The notes beneath the pieces are model-generated. The model saw only the letters and a program-made list of their open reading frames with translations, was not told the origin of the DNA and did no database searches. A DNA stretch of 64,000 nt from Henckelia pumila (lineage: Eukaryota > Streptophyta > Magnoliopsida > Lamiales > Gesneriaceae), in assembly GCF_033568475.1 (NCBI RefSeq), contig NC_133123.1:5456001-5520000 (forward strand), written 5' to 3'. Shown here one piece after another: positions 12,114 through 22,585 of this stretch (its first letter is position 1; each line of letters opens with the position of its first letter). Position numbers and translations under genes: made by a program.

Positions 12114-14892
12114 TGTAACACCCGGTATTTAAAATACGTAAATTCGCATGCATAATTAGGGAATTTATTTATTTATATTTTAGATTTATGGGTTAAATAA
12201 ATTATGTGAATTATTTGTGCATGTTTTAAATTTAATTTTAAGTGTTTAACCCATAAATAGTAATTTTAAGTGATTTATGAAAGTTTGATTATTTTAGCGC
12301 GTAGACGGGACCGTGGACGGACGAGATGACAACTTTCTACCTAAATTATTTTATGAGTCTTTTATGAGCCCAAAAATATTATTTTGAGTTATATTTCCCC
12401 AAAATGTTTAGTATTTAATTTTATTTAATTATAGGACCCGTTTTTATCCAAATTAAGCCAAAATAATGACTTTTATGTATCTTTAAAAATTCCCTAAATT
12501 GTATTTTCGGGATTTTGAGCTAAATTATCTTATGTATATTTAATTAGGGGTTTTTAAGTTGTATATTTTATATATATAACATTCATTAATTGTTTTAATT
12601 ATATTACACATTATAAATCCTAAATTACAACCCTAAACTACCCAAACCCCACGCCTCCAAGCTCCCAGCCGCCACCCCAACTATTCATCATCTTCTCCAG
12701 TCGATCTTCAGCCCTAAAACTCCATAGTAGATCGGTTTTCAAGGTCCCAAGCAAGCCAAAGTCGTCCCGTCGTCCCGAAGTCCGTCCTACACGTGTTAAA
12801 TCCATATCTACGGTGAAAGGCATGATTCTTTCTCACTTTTTCGATCCATATTAGTGTAATATCATGTGTGTGTGTGAGTGCTTTGTTTCATATCAAGAAA
12901 GTTCAAAAAAAAAACATCACAGTTTCCTATCTATGCATCTTGTTCTTGAAGGTTTGCATCATGACTCACGTTTTTCATGTCCATGGCTAGGTGGGCTGCT
13001 GGTCCATGGTTAGAGGGGTCCCTTGGGGTCCCTAGGGTCGAGTGGTAGGGTCAGACATGGGCTGGAATGGGCTAGGATTGGTCTGGTTCGAACTGAACCA
13101 TGGCTGCCCGTTTTTCTGCACAGATTAGGGTTCATGGAAGGCTGCTTCGTGTTCAGTGGTTAGGATGCATGGGGTCGGGCTAGGTGCATTGTTCGAACCA
13201 CCCAGACGTGGGTGACGTCTGGGTGGCGGTGCTCCGGCCAAGGGTGGCCGGAGTTGGCCGGCAGCAGCCATTCACGGCCACAGGGCTGCAAAACGAAGGG
13301 CGTCGGGTTGGGGGTTTTGGAGTGGGTTCCGGGTTGGGTCAGGGCCTGGGTCGGGTCTGGTGAGTAGTAGGTCGGGTCAGGTAGGTCCGGGTCCGGGCTA
13401 GGTGGGCCGGGCTCGAGTATTTTTATTTTTAGATATTATTTAAGTTGGAGTGGTTAATGGGCCTAATTAAATCCCAAAAAAATTTAATTGGGCTCCATTA
13501 AATTATTTTGGGGGAATTTAATGTTATTGGGCTTAATTAAATTTAATTAATTGAGTCCAATAATTTTATGGGCTTGGGGGCCCATTGGGCCGGGATATGG
13601 CCTTAATGGGCCAAAGTAAGGTTGTTGGGCTTGGTCCAGTGTTAATGGGCTTGGTCCAATGTTAATGGGCTTGGTCTAATTGTTGTTGGACTTGGTCAAA
13701 CAGTTAGTGGACTGAGAAAATAGTAAATGGGCTTGAGTGTTAGTGCAAGCAGTCCAGTGCAACCATGAGAAAGTGCATGTGTCCTGAATATATATTTAAT
13801 TTATTTTTATGCATGAAAGTATTTTAGTATTATATGTTAGTAAGAAATTTAATTAAATATATATGAAGGACACACAGTTTATTAAGTACATGCATTCATG
13901 AAAATTAATTTTTATGCCATGATTTAAGATTGAGCAAAATAAATATTTTATGTTGGAAGTTGAAGTAGTGTGACAGTTTAAGGGGGAGCAAGTCCCCAAG
14001 TTTAAGGGCAGTTTACTGCCAGTTTAAGGGTGATTCGTCACCAGCCTCGTACGATGGTTTTAAGGGCTGATCAGTCGTCATGTATGTCAGTTTTAAGGTT
14101 ACACTACGGATACAACCATGCTATATTAGAAAATTAAATGCTCAACAAGATTTAAGTATGTATTATGTGTGATTGTATGTAAGATCAGATTTAAGTATGT
14201 TGTAAGATTCATAATTTGAAGCATGCTCATTCATGTATATGTTATGTATTATGTATGAAATGTTTTAAGTATTTTCAAAACCTTGTTATTTAGCATGTTG
14301 GGCCCCTAGGCTCACTACACTTATATGGTGCAGGTGAGAGCGTAGAGGACATAGTAGTTCCCACTGGAGGCGAGGACGTATGAGCAGACAGGCAGTGACC
14401 CCGTGGCCGTGTCTGAGTCGTGCTATGATCGTAGATGTTTTATTTATTTTATCATGAATATTTTATATATTTTATTTCATTGTCTATTCTGTTTATTATA
14501 TTATTAGGTTCGGTGGTTGGCATTAATATTCATTTAACTAGTTTATTTCAGGTGTTGCATTTAATTAAGTTAGTCATGGAATATTTTAAACATGATATTT
14601 GTTTATTATTGTTCAGTGGTCTGTATACGATTGTTTTATTTAATTATTACAGTGCATGACTCAGACTGTTAGTTTAGGTTTCATGTTGATAATTTAATTA
14701 GGTTAGTATTTATTTAATTAGTTTATTTAATGATGCATGTTAATTGAGCTAGTATTTTCCTTAAAGCCATTTTATTGATGTGCATATATGTATGGGCATA
14801 TATGTGCATTTCTCTTACTCAGTAGATATTCAGTAGTATATATAAAAAAAAATTTCCGCACATGTTTATTTCAAAAGAGTCGGGTCGTTTCA
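12114..14892 (+). repeat. GypA 5' LTR
   Basis: Starts TGTAACACCC and ends GTTTCA just before the primer-binding site. It contains a block shared with the GypB and GypC LTRs (12298-12338), two hairpins (13198-13226 and 13232-13253), GC-rich text with GGGTC motifs, and a second block shared by all three families near 14298-14410. Short open frames in it are not genes. Confidence 0.93.
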
Positions 14893-14894
14893 TT

Positions 14895-14906
14895 TGGTAT
14901 CAGAGC
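14895..14906 (+). other. GypA primer-binding site, initiator Met tRNA type
   Basis: TGGTATCAGAGC follows the LTR end by two bases and is the usual complement of the 3' end of plant initiator methionine tRNA, which primes minus-strand DNA synthesis. Confidence 0.85.
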
Positions 14907-15107
14907 ACGGTCCTTGGAGGGGTCATCACTGCTGTGCGAGCTCAGAAATCCACGCCAACGGTCTGTAAGTTTTAATTATTTTTAATATGCTTTAGTAGTA
15001 GCATGTGTAAGACGTAAGAGTTTATGTTAGCAAAATTTTTTTTTTTTAAAAAAAAAATACTTAGTTATGCATGGCGATTTACGTAAGAAAAATTAGGGTG
15101 GTGCAGA

Positions 15108-16151
15108 ATGCCTCCGAGACCGGTGAACAGACGTGATAATCCTCCACCACCTCCACCTCCACCACCACTTACAGCATTGGAGCAGGCCAATGCTAACATG
15201 ATGGCAGGGATCACTGCTCTGCTACAGCAGCAAGCCGCACGTCCTAGGCTTTCTCATGATGAGGACGTGGCTGAAAGGTTCCAGAAGAAGGGACCCAAGG
15301 AGTTCACAGGTACTACGGATCCGCTCATAGCAGAGGGTTGGATTCGATCCTTGGAGACGATCTTCGATTACATGGGGATCACTGATACAGACAGGGTCAG
15401 ATGCGCAGTGTACATGATGAGAGGTGATGCAGCTTCATGGTGGGAAGGCGCTGTCAGGGGCGTTAACCTACCTACTCTGAATTGGATTGAGTTCAGACGT
15501 ATGTTCTTCACCAAGTATTTCACTGAGGATGTGCGTAGCCGCATGATCCGTGAGTTCATGAGTCTTCGTCAGGGGGACAGATCTGTTGTGGAGTACATCA
15601 CATTGTTTGAGAGAGGTTGCCGTTTTGTACCTCTTATTGCGGGGAGTGCTCCAGAGAAGCTTCGACAGTTTGTGGATGGATTACGGGCTGACATCAAGCA
15701 TGATGTACGTATGTTGGATGTCACTACCTATGAGGCGGCAGTCAGCAGGGCGTTGCGTTCAGAGGAGGGCAGGAAAGACATCATTCGGGAACAGCACAGT
15801 AAGAGGCAGTTTCAGCCGAGTTATCAGCAACCATCTTCGCAGCCTCCTGCGAAGAAGCAGTTTAATGGGCCGTCTCAGGGCCCGAACCACCAGATACCAC
15901 ATCAGCAGGGACAACAATATTCGGGCGGGGCCTTTACTCTTGGAAGATATCCCTCTTGTCCTAAGTGCCAGAAGATGCACGCAGGGCCATGTCTCTTAGG
16001 AGCAGGAGTCTGTTTTCACTGCAAAGATCCAGGGCACAAGATGTCCGATTGCCCAAAGAAGAAGAAGAACACTGCAGGGAGAGTGTTCTTGTTGCAGGCG
16101 GGAGAAGCTGAACTAGATACCCCCTTGCTTACCGGTACGCCTCATCCCTAG
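15108..16151 (+). CDS. GypA Gag (347 aa, intact)
   Basis: Gag forms the particle that packages retrotransposon RNA. The start ATG at 15108 matches the equivalent start in GypC (50270). The N-terminus has a proline run. The retrotransposon gag domain follows (FTGTTDPLIAEGWIRSLE near residue 70; MRGDAASWWEGA near 110; SRMIREFMSLRQGDRSVVEY near 145-165). A Gln-rich linker leads to a CCHC zinc knuckle, CFHCKDPGHKMSDC, at 16011-16052. The frame is open throughout, unlike Gag of GypC. Its last codons run past a GT (16135) that aligns with the candidate splice donor of GypC, and it stops at 16149-16151. The element has no pol, so any movement would need enzymes supplied in trans. Confidence 0.92.
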   Translation: MPPRPVNRRDNPPPPPPPPPLTALEQANANMMAGITALLQQQAARPRLSHDEDVAERFQKKGPKEFTGTTDPLIAEGWIRSLETIFDYMGITDTDRVRCAVYMMRGDAASWWEGAVRGVNLPTLNWIEFRRMFFTKYFTEDVRSRMIREFMSLRQGDRSVVEYITLFERGCRFVPLIAGSAPEKLRQFVDGLRADIKHDVRMLDVTTYEAAVSRALRSEEGRKDIIREQHSKRQFQPSYQQPSSQPPAKKQFNGPSQGPNHQIPHQQGQQYSGGAFTLGRYPSCPKCQKMHAGPCLLGAGVCFHCKDPGHKMSDCPKKKKNTAGRVFLLQAGEAELDTPLLTGTPHP

Positions 16152-16333
16152 TGTTTTATGATTTATTTATTTTGGATTATCAGAGTGCGCAGCGGAAGCA
16201 TGAGTTTTTGGATATTAACACTTGGGAATTAGTTAGGTGTTTGTGGATTGGATCAATTGGGTGGTAGAGACTCCGTTTTAGGGTTTGAACAGCCTAATTT
16301 CGAGGACGAAATTCAAATTAAGGGGGGGAGAAT
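16152..16333 (+). other. GypA 3' untranslated segment and polypurine tract
   Basis: No coding sequence. The segment ends with GAGGACGAAATTCAAATTAA and the purine run AAGGGGGGGAGAAT (about 16319-16332) just before the 3' LTR; this run primes plus-strand synthesis. The same GAGGACGAAATTC motif lies before the polypurine tract of GypB. Confidence 0.85.
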
Positions 16334-19118
16334 TGTAACACCCGGTATTTAAAATACGTAAATTCGCATGCATAATTAGGGAAATTATTTATTTATATTT
16401 TAGATTTATGGGTTAAATAAATTATGTGAATTATTTGTGCATGTTTTAAATTTAATTTTAAGTGTTTAACCCATAAATAGTAATTTTAAGTGATTTATGA
16501 AAGTTTGATTATTTTAGCGCGTAGACGGGACCGTGGACGGACGAGATGACAACTTTCTACCTAAATTATTTTATGAGTCTTTTATGAGCCCAAAAATATT
16601 ATTTTGAGTTATATTTCCCCAAAATATTTAGTATTTAATTTTATTTAATTATAGGACCCGTTTTTATCCAAATTAAGCCAAAATAATGACTTTTATGTAT
16701 CTTTAAAAATTCCCTAAATTGTATTTTCGGGATTTTGAGCTAAATTATCTTATGTATATTTAATTAGGGGTTTTTAAGTTGTATATTTTATATATATAAC
16801 ATTCATTAATTGTTTTAATTATATTACACATTATAAATCCTAAATTACAACCCTAAACTACCCAAACCCCACGCCTCCAAGCTCCCAGCCGCCACCCCAA
16901 CTATTCATCATCTTCTCCAGTCGATCTTCAGCCCTAAAACTCCATAGTAGATCGGTTTTCAAGGTCCCAAGCAAGCCAAAGTCGTCCCGTCGTCCCGAAG
17001 TTCGTCCTACACGTGTTAAATCCATATCTACGATGAAAGGCATGATTCTTTCTCACTTTTTCGATCCATATTAGTGTAATATCATGTGTGTGTGTGAGTG
17101 CTTTGTTTCATATCAAGAAAGTTAAAAAAAAAACATCACAGTTTCCTATCTATGCATCTTGTTCTTGAAGGTTTGCATCATGACTCACGTTTTTCATGTC
17201 CATGGCTAGGTGGGCTGCTGGTCCATGGTTAGATGGGTCCCTTGGGGTCCCTAGGGTCGAGTGGTAGGGTCAGACATGGGCTGGAATGGGCTAGGATTGG
17301 TCTGGTTCGAACTGAACCATGGCTGCCCGTTTTTCTGCACAGATTAGGGTTCATGGAAGGCTGCTTCGTGTTCAGTGGTTAGGATGCATGGGGTCGGGCT
17401 AGGTGCATTGTTCGAACCACCCAGACGTGGGTGACGTCTGGGTGGCGGTGCTCCGGCCAAGGGTGGCCGGAGTTGGCCGGCAGCAGCCATTTTTCTCACG
17501 GCCACAGGGCTGCAAAATGAAGGGCGTCGGGTTGGGGGTTTTGTCGTGGGTTCCGGGTTGGGTCAGGGCCTGGGTCGGGTCTGGTGAGTAGTGGGTCGGG
17601 TCAGGTAGGTCCGGGTCTGGGCTAGGTGGGCCGGGCTCGAGTATTTTTATTTTTAGATATTATTTAAGTTGGAGTGGTTAATGGGCCTAATTAAATCCCA
17701 AAAAAATTTAATTGGGCTCCATTAAATTATTTTGGGGGAATTTAATGTTATTGGGCTTAATTAAATTTAATTAATTGAGTCCAATAATTTTATGGGCTTG
17801 AGGGCCCATTGGGCCGGGATATGGCCTTAATGGGCCAAAGTAAGGTTGTTGGGCTTGGTCCAGTGTTAATGGGCTTGGTCCAATGTTAATGGGCTTGGTC
17901 TAATTGTTGTTGGGCTTGGTCAAACAGTTAGTGGACTGAGAAAATAGTAAATTGGCTTGAGTGTTAGTGCCAGCAGTCCAGTGCAACCATGAGAAAGTGC
18001 ATGTGTCCTGAATATATATTTAATTTATTTTTATGCATGAAAGTATTTTAGTATTATATGTTAGTAAGAAATTTAATTAAATATATATGAAGGACACACA
18101 GTTTATTAAGTACATGCATTCATGAAAATTAATTTTTATGCCATGATTTAAGATTGAGCAAAATAAATATTTTATGTTGGAAGTTGAAGTAGTGTGACAG
18201 TTTAAGGGGGAGCAAGTCCCCAAGTTTAAGGGCAGTTTACTGCCAGTTTAAGGGTGATTCGTCACCAGCCTCGTACGATGGTTTTAAGGGCTGATCAGTC
18301 GTCATGTATGTCAGTTTTAAGGTTACATTACGGATACAACCATGCTATATTAGAAAATTAAATGCTCAACAAGATTTAAGTATGTATTATGTGTGATTGT
18401 ATGTAAGATCAGATTTAAGTATGTTGTAAGATTCATAATTTGAAGCATGCTCATTCATGTATATGTTATGTATTATGTATGAAATGTTTTAAGTATTTTC
18501 AAAACCTTGTTATTTAGCATGTTGGGCCCTTAGGCTCACTACACTTATATGGTGCAGGTGAGAGCGTAGAGGACATAGTAGTTCCCACTGGAGGCGAGGA
18601 CGTATGAGCAGACAGGCAGTGACCCCCGTGGCCGTGTCTGAGTCGTGCTATGATCGTAGATGTTTTATTTATTTTATCATGAATATTTTATATATTTTAT
18701 TTCATTGTCTATTCTGTTTATTATATTATTAGGTTCGGTGGTTGGCATTAATATTCATTTAACTAGTTTATTTCAGGTGTTGCATTTAATTAAGTTAGTC
18801 ATGGAATATTTTAAACATGATATTTGTTTATTATTGTTCAGTGGTCTGTATACGATTGTTTTATTTAATTATTACAGTGCATTACTCAGACTGTTAGTTT
18901 AGGTTTCATGTTGATCATTTAATTAGGTTAGTATTTATTTAATTAGTTTATTTAATGATGCATGTTAATTGAGCTAGTATTTTCCTTAAAGCCATTTTAT
19001 TGATGTGCATATATGTATGGGCATATATGTGCATTTCTCTTACTCAGTAGATATTCAGTAGTATAAAAAAAAAAAAAATTTCCGCACATGTTTATTTCAA
19101 AAGAGTCGGGTCGTTTCA
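16334..19118 (+). repeat. GypA 3' LTR
   Basis: Colinear with 12114-14892, with roughly 20 substitutions by eye, a 5-base insertion near 17490 and a few 1-2 base indels. The paired hairpins recur at 17417-17445 and 17451-17472. It ends GTTTCA at 19118, followed by the ATAGA target duplicate. Confidence 0.93.
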
Positions 19119-19607
19119 ATAGATATTGAAATTCTTATATATATTTATTTAATAAATGTAATATATATTTGTTATAGAGATATGAACTATTTGAGTGAGT
19201 TTATTTAAAGAATATGTCTTACAAAAAATATTAAAAAAATTTTGAAGAGCAAAAATAATCTTAAGGCCTTGGAGGCGCGCCCGCGCCTCTCATTTGGGCG
19301 GTCGCGCGGATGCCGCGCAGCATTGGCGCGCCCGCTTTGCAGAAAATAATGCGGAGCAGCCGCGCGGCCGTGCAGGTGATAGGCGCGGGCGCGCCATATC
19401 TGTGCATTTAAAAAAAATGGCGCAAATTTTTTTAAAAATTATAAGGGTTGACCCGGACCCAGACCCGTCGGTTAACTGAACTCGGACCGAAACCACCGGT
19501 TCATCAACCCGGACCGGAACCGGCCATGGGCGGGCCGGTTAAGGGTTGGTAAAACACCAAACCTGAACCGGCGGGTCCGACCAGGACCCGGACCGTGGCC
19601 AGGTCTA
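19119..19607 (+). other. Right end of the hAT element
   Basis: AT-rich 3' flank of the transposase, then an abruptly GC-rich stretch (about 19268-19400, rich in GGCGCG and GCCGCGCG) and GACCCG/CCGGTT-type subterminal motifs up to the terminal inverted repeat. No gene. Confidence 0.75.
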
Positions 19608-21345
19608 TCAGTAAATGGCTTTAGGTCATCACCAATTCATTACGCTATTTTGATGTAACACAAACCTCAAAATAATATAATTCCTACACTAAATCTAAAA
19701 CTCATTTCTAATTCATTAACTCTAAACTTTACACTAAAAAAATATTATCGAAATATTCTCTATTATTTTATTCACAACAACTAATTTATTCCACAAAATA
19801 TTTTTAAACACCATAATTAAAATATAAAAAATATATAAAATAATTTCTATATCGATATTCATTAGAAATATTAATGAGTTAAAAATTTAAGTTACTTCTA
19901 TTTTAAGAATTATGTAATAAATAAGTACTTTTCAGAATAAATTGTTACAAATTTACATAATAATATAATTAAAGTGTTAATAATAAGACTTAAAAAAAAT
20001 ATTATAATAACCAATTAAAATAATAAAAAAAATTATCCTAAGATAACGTTGCTACATTGTTGCATCAAATTTGACACAATACTGTATCATTGCATCAACC
20101 TAACGCCAAAAATGGCGCTGGGTTGAACCAACAAATCAAGCACCATTGAGTGCACCTACACTACCTTTTTCATGGTTTACTTTAGTGGGAAAAAACATAT
20201 TTAATTTAATTTATTACATATTGATTTTTAGATATAGGATTCAATAAACTATATATTATTTAAATATTGTTTTTAAAAAATTTAAAGATCTCACATTTAT
20301 ACATAGTAATAAAGAATTTAACCTTTTAATGAACTTCGGTTAAACTATTAATAAAGGAAAGTTTTGTCGACCATCGAAATGGTACTATTTTAAGATTCGA
20401 TGAAGTGTTTCCTTCTATACATTCGAAAAGAAATCTATCTCCTAATTTAGTTCTAATCAAATCTTAAAACCAAAAATTACTAGTTATCCGCCATCACATT
20501 TAAATATGGAAATAAATCGATCATACTTATTATATCTTAATTCGATTTGATCCGATGAAAATAAATGAGATGCTGGTTCAAAAATTTTATTGCAAAGTCC
20601 ACATTTAATTAACGAGAAGTCTGTTCTCACTAATTTAGTACGTAATTTATATATGTGTGTGTGATGAGAGATAGCTAGGTCGACCTGATTCCTCTCTAGT
20701 GAATAATAATATTTTTGACATAAACATATAAAAACTCATATTTCACATATCAATTTTATGAGACGGATATCCTATTTAGGTCATCTATAAAAAAATATTG
20801 TATTTATTGTAAATATGGGCAGATTGTTCTCATGAACCGTCTAGTCCCCCTCTAAAATATATTATTTTTGCATTAATCGGGTTAGGTCGTCTCATGAAAT
20901 TCATATCATAAAATTGACCGGTGAAACGACGGTATTATAAGATTTTGTGTTAATTATAACATACTTATAATACATCGAAGATTCCCAATATTAAGGATTA
21001 AGTAAACTTCTAGCACACCAAAAAATTTAACACAGTCAAATTTAACAATGATTATGGGATTCCTATATCATGTATACTTTCATTCAAAGCCATATGTAAT
21101 AGGGAAATTTAACTCTATTCTAGAGTATATGGCGGAAATTAAAAAAAATGTAAATCATACATGTATCAATTACAAATATCCATATCATTATATGGATATT
21201 TGAAATTTTGTTCACCCAAAAATACCTTAAGACAATATCCTAAACATAAGATATTAATACATTGTCTTAATGTATGATTTATTAAGTTCAGTATTAATAA
21301 CTATATGAGATTCCTCAAACCTGCAAACCCGTAATCAATATATTT

Positions 21346-21554
21346 TCACATCATTTGTCCACATGGACATAGACGAGCGTGTGGAGCATATTTCTCATTA
21401 AAATATTTGGTGGTATGCTCGGGGGTTGGACCATGTTGTTCCCTCCCTCAGGTCCTTGCCTACTCGTGCACATCCCTCGATTTAACCCTGCATGAGCCAA
21501 TAAGCCTCTAACTCATGTGGGATGGAGTCTCATACAGGATCAACCTTTTTTAAT
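21346..21554 (+). mobile_element. SINE remnant in copy B, promoter boxes deleted
   Basis: Same element as 3126-3387. After GACATAGACGAG (about 21365-21376) the sequence jumps to CGTGTGGAGCATA, removing roughly 60 bases that held box A and box B. The 3' body and terminal CTTTTTT remain, and both target-duplicate arms are still visible. Without the boxes it should not be transcribed by pol III. Confidence 0.75.
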
Positions 21555-21731
21555 ATATTTCCACATCGACCATATCATAAAAATGAAGGTTCAAACTAGC
21601 TTGTTAGATTTATTTTATATATATACTACAAAAAAATGTAAACGAAACTATAACATCAACTAAAATTCGAAACGAAATCTAAGTAATTTGTCCATGAAAA
21701 TATCAACTGCAGCAGAAAAATCTATCTACTT

Positions 21732-22499
21732 TCACACCATCCCTTGTCCAAAATCTCCAAGGTTCGGCAACATGCAACTATTATTATTGTTACAATAATC
21801 AAAGCCACCAATGTTAGCCGGATTCTGGTTCAAAATCGACGCCGCATCGCCGAACGTCGAGCACCCCTCCACGTCGAGACCTGAAACGCCGCCGAATGCG
21901 GCGGTCGGCGCCGACTGAGAGTTGGAACTCTGCGCATGCATCAAATCATTTGCTCTCATGGTGACATTATTAATCAACTCCCCGAGGGCTGCCATGTACT
22001 GCTCCAGCTCCTCCACGTCCATGGAATCCACCGGATCGTCCCACCAGAACCCTCCTCCGACGTTGTACCCGAAACCCTCCGCCGCCCTCTTCTCCGCGTC
22101 GATCATATCCTTCCGCTTCTTCTCCGCCTCCAGCTCCTTGCACATATCCGTGTAATGCTTGTTGAACTCCCGTGTCTTGGCCGTGGAGGCGCAGCTGTCC
22201 CGGCCCTCGCCTCCGCTTCCGGGCTCCGACATGTCTTTCAGGAAGCGGTCGATGACGGCGTCCGGCGTGGGATGTCCGAACGCAAACACGCGCTTCCCCA
22301 GCGAGTGGACGACGATGGCGACTTCGGCGCCGCTGAGGATGCAGAGCTCGCTCGCTTTCTTGAACAGCCCCACGCGCCGCTTGGAGAAGGTTACTTGCCG
22401 GTTGCTTAGGTTCTCGATTTTCTTGATTTCGATCTTCTTCCGACCCTGGGTGGTCTTCTTCTTCAAAGTGGTGGTGCTGTTATCCTTTGGAATCAACAT
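21732..22499 (-). CDS. Type I (M-alpha) MADS-box transcription factor, AGL62/AGL61-like
   Basis: An intronless frame of 255 residues. The MADS domain spans about residues 18-77, with GRKKIEIKKIEN, QVTFSKRR, GLFKKASELCILSGAEVAI and the FGHP signature typical of M-alpha proteins. There is no K-box; a charged helix (about residues 108-145) may be a short coiled coil, and the C-terminus is Asn/Gly-rich. M-alpha proteins are nuclear DNA-binding factors. Known members (AGL61, AGL62) act in the central cell and endosperm and pair with M-gamma partners such as AGL80; that role is inferred from the family. The ATG at 22499 gives a normal N-terminal extension. The next inframe methionine is past the MADS domain. 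The duplicated segment ends about 40 bases downstream. Confidence 0.93.
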   Translation of the reverse strand: MLIPKDNSTTTLKKKTTQGRKKIEIKKIENLSNRQVTFSKRRVGLFKKASELCILSGAEVAIVVHSLGKRVFAFGHPTPDAVIDRFLKDMSEPGSGGEGRDSCASTAKTREFNKHYTDMCKELEAEKKRKDMIDAEKRAAEGFGYNVGGGFWWDDPVDSMDVEELEQYMAALGELINNVTMRANDLMHAQSSNSQSAPTAAFGGVSGLDVEGCSTFGDAASILNQNPANIGGFDYCNNNNSCMLPNLGDFGQGMV

Positions 22500-22578
22500 G
22501 ATGTTCAGTATGTTTTTTTTGAGCTAATAAAGTGATGGTAATTAAATAGCATAATATGTATCAAAAGGCTCCATCGGA

Positions 22579-22585
22579 ATTTATA
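22579..22585 (-). promoter_or_regulatory. Possible TATA box of the MADS gene
   Basis: On the minus strand this reads TATAAAT, about 80 bases before the start codon. Position and sequence fit a plant TATA box. The region is AT-rich, so chance occurrence is possible. Confidence 0.4.

Larger units (their letters stand above)
12114..19118 (+). mobile_element. GypA: gag-only Ty3/gypsy retrotransposon, 7.0 kb, nested in hAT
   Basis: Two LTRs of about 2.78 kb (12114-14892, 16334-19118) begin TGTAACACCC and end GTCGTTTCA. The 5-base target-site duplication ATAGA is at 12109-12113 and 19119-19123. A primer-binding site, a gag frame and a polypurine tract occupy a 1.44-kb interior that has no protease, reverse transcriptase, RNase H or integrase. 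By eye the LTRs differ at roughly 20 bases plus a few short indels, so it is young but not the youngest element here. Gag relatedness to GypC and the GAGGACGAAATTC motif before the polypurine tract place it with Tekay/Del-type chromoviruses. Confidence 0.93.
9407..19607 (+). mobile_element. hAT DNA transposon, 10.2 kb including a nested LTR element
   Basis: The target-site duplication TCAGTAAA is at 9399-9406 and 19608-19615. The matching site in copy A (1365-1372) has one copy, which confirms the boundaries. The terminal inverted repeats are TAGGCGTGGCCAAGG at the left and TAGACCTGGCCACGG (other strand) at the right. Subterminal regions are GC-rich with many GACCCG/CGGGTC motifs (9425-9700 and 19447-19600). 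Two short palindromes lie at 9611-9638 and 9645-9670. A broken transposase lies at 9901-12099. GypA (12114-19118) is inserted 14 bases past the transposase stop codon; without it and its 5-base duplication the hAT would be about 3.2 kb, a normal size. Confidence 0.92.
6738..21689. repeat. Segmental duplication, copy B, expanded by insertions
   Basis: The backbone pieces 6738-7353, 8643-9406 and 19616-21689 are colinear with 1-615, 616-1372 and 1373-3526 of copy A. The intervening blocks are transposon insertions flanked by 8-base target-site duplications whose single-copy versions are in copy A. Homology stops at about 21689, some 40 bases beyond the stop codon of the minus-strand MADS gene, so only the gene's downstream flank was duplicated. 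Confidence 0.9.

Noticed and set aside
12638-14985. Short frames such as 12638-12823 (minus) and 14435-14659, repeated at 16858 and 18660
   Set aside because: They lie in the LTRs of GypA and occur twice only because the LTR is repeated; no domain is recognisable.
21922-22527. Plus-strand frames opposite the MADS gene
   Set aside because: They are shadows of the GC-rich MADS coding strand, which has clear domain support.
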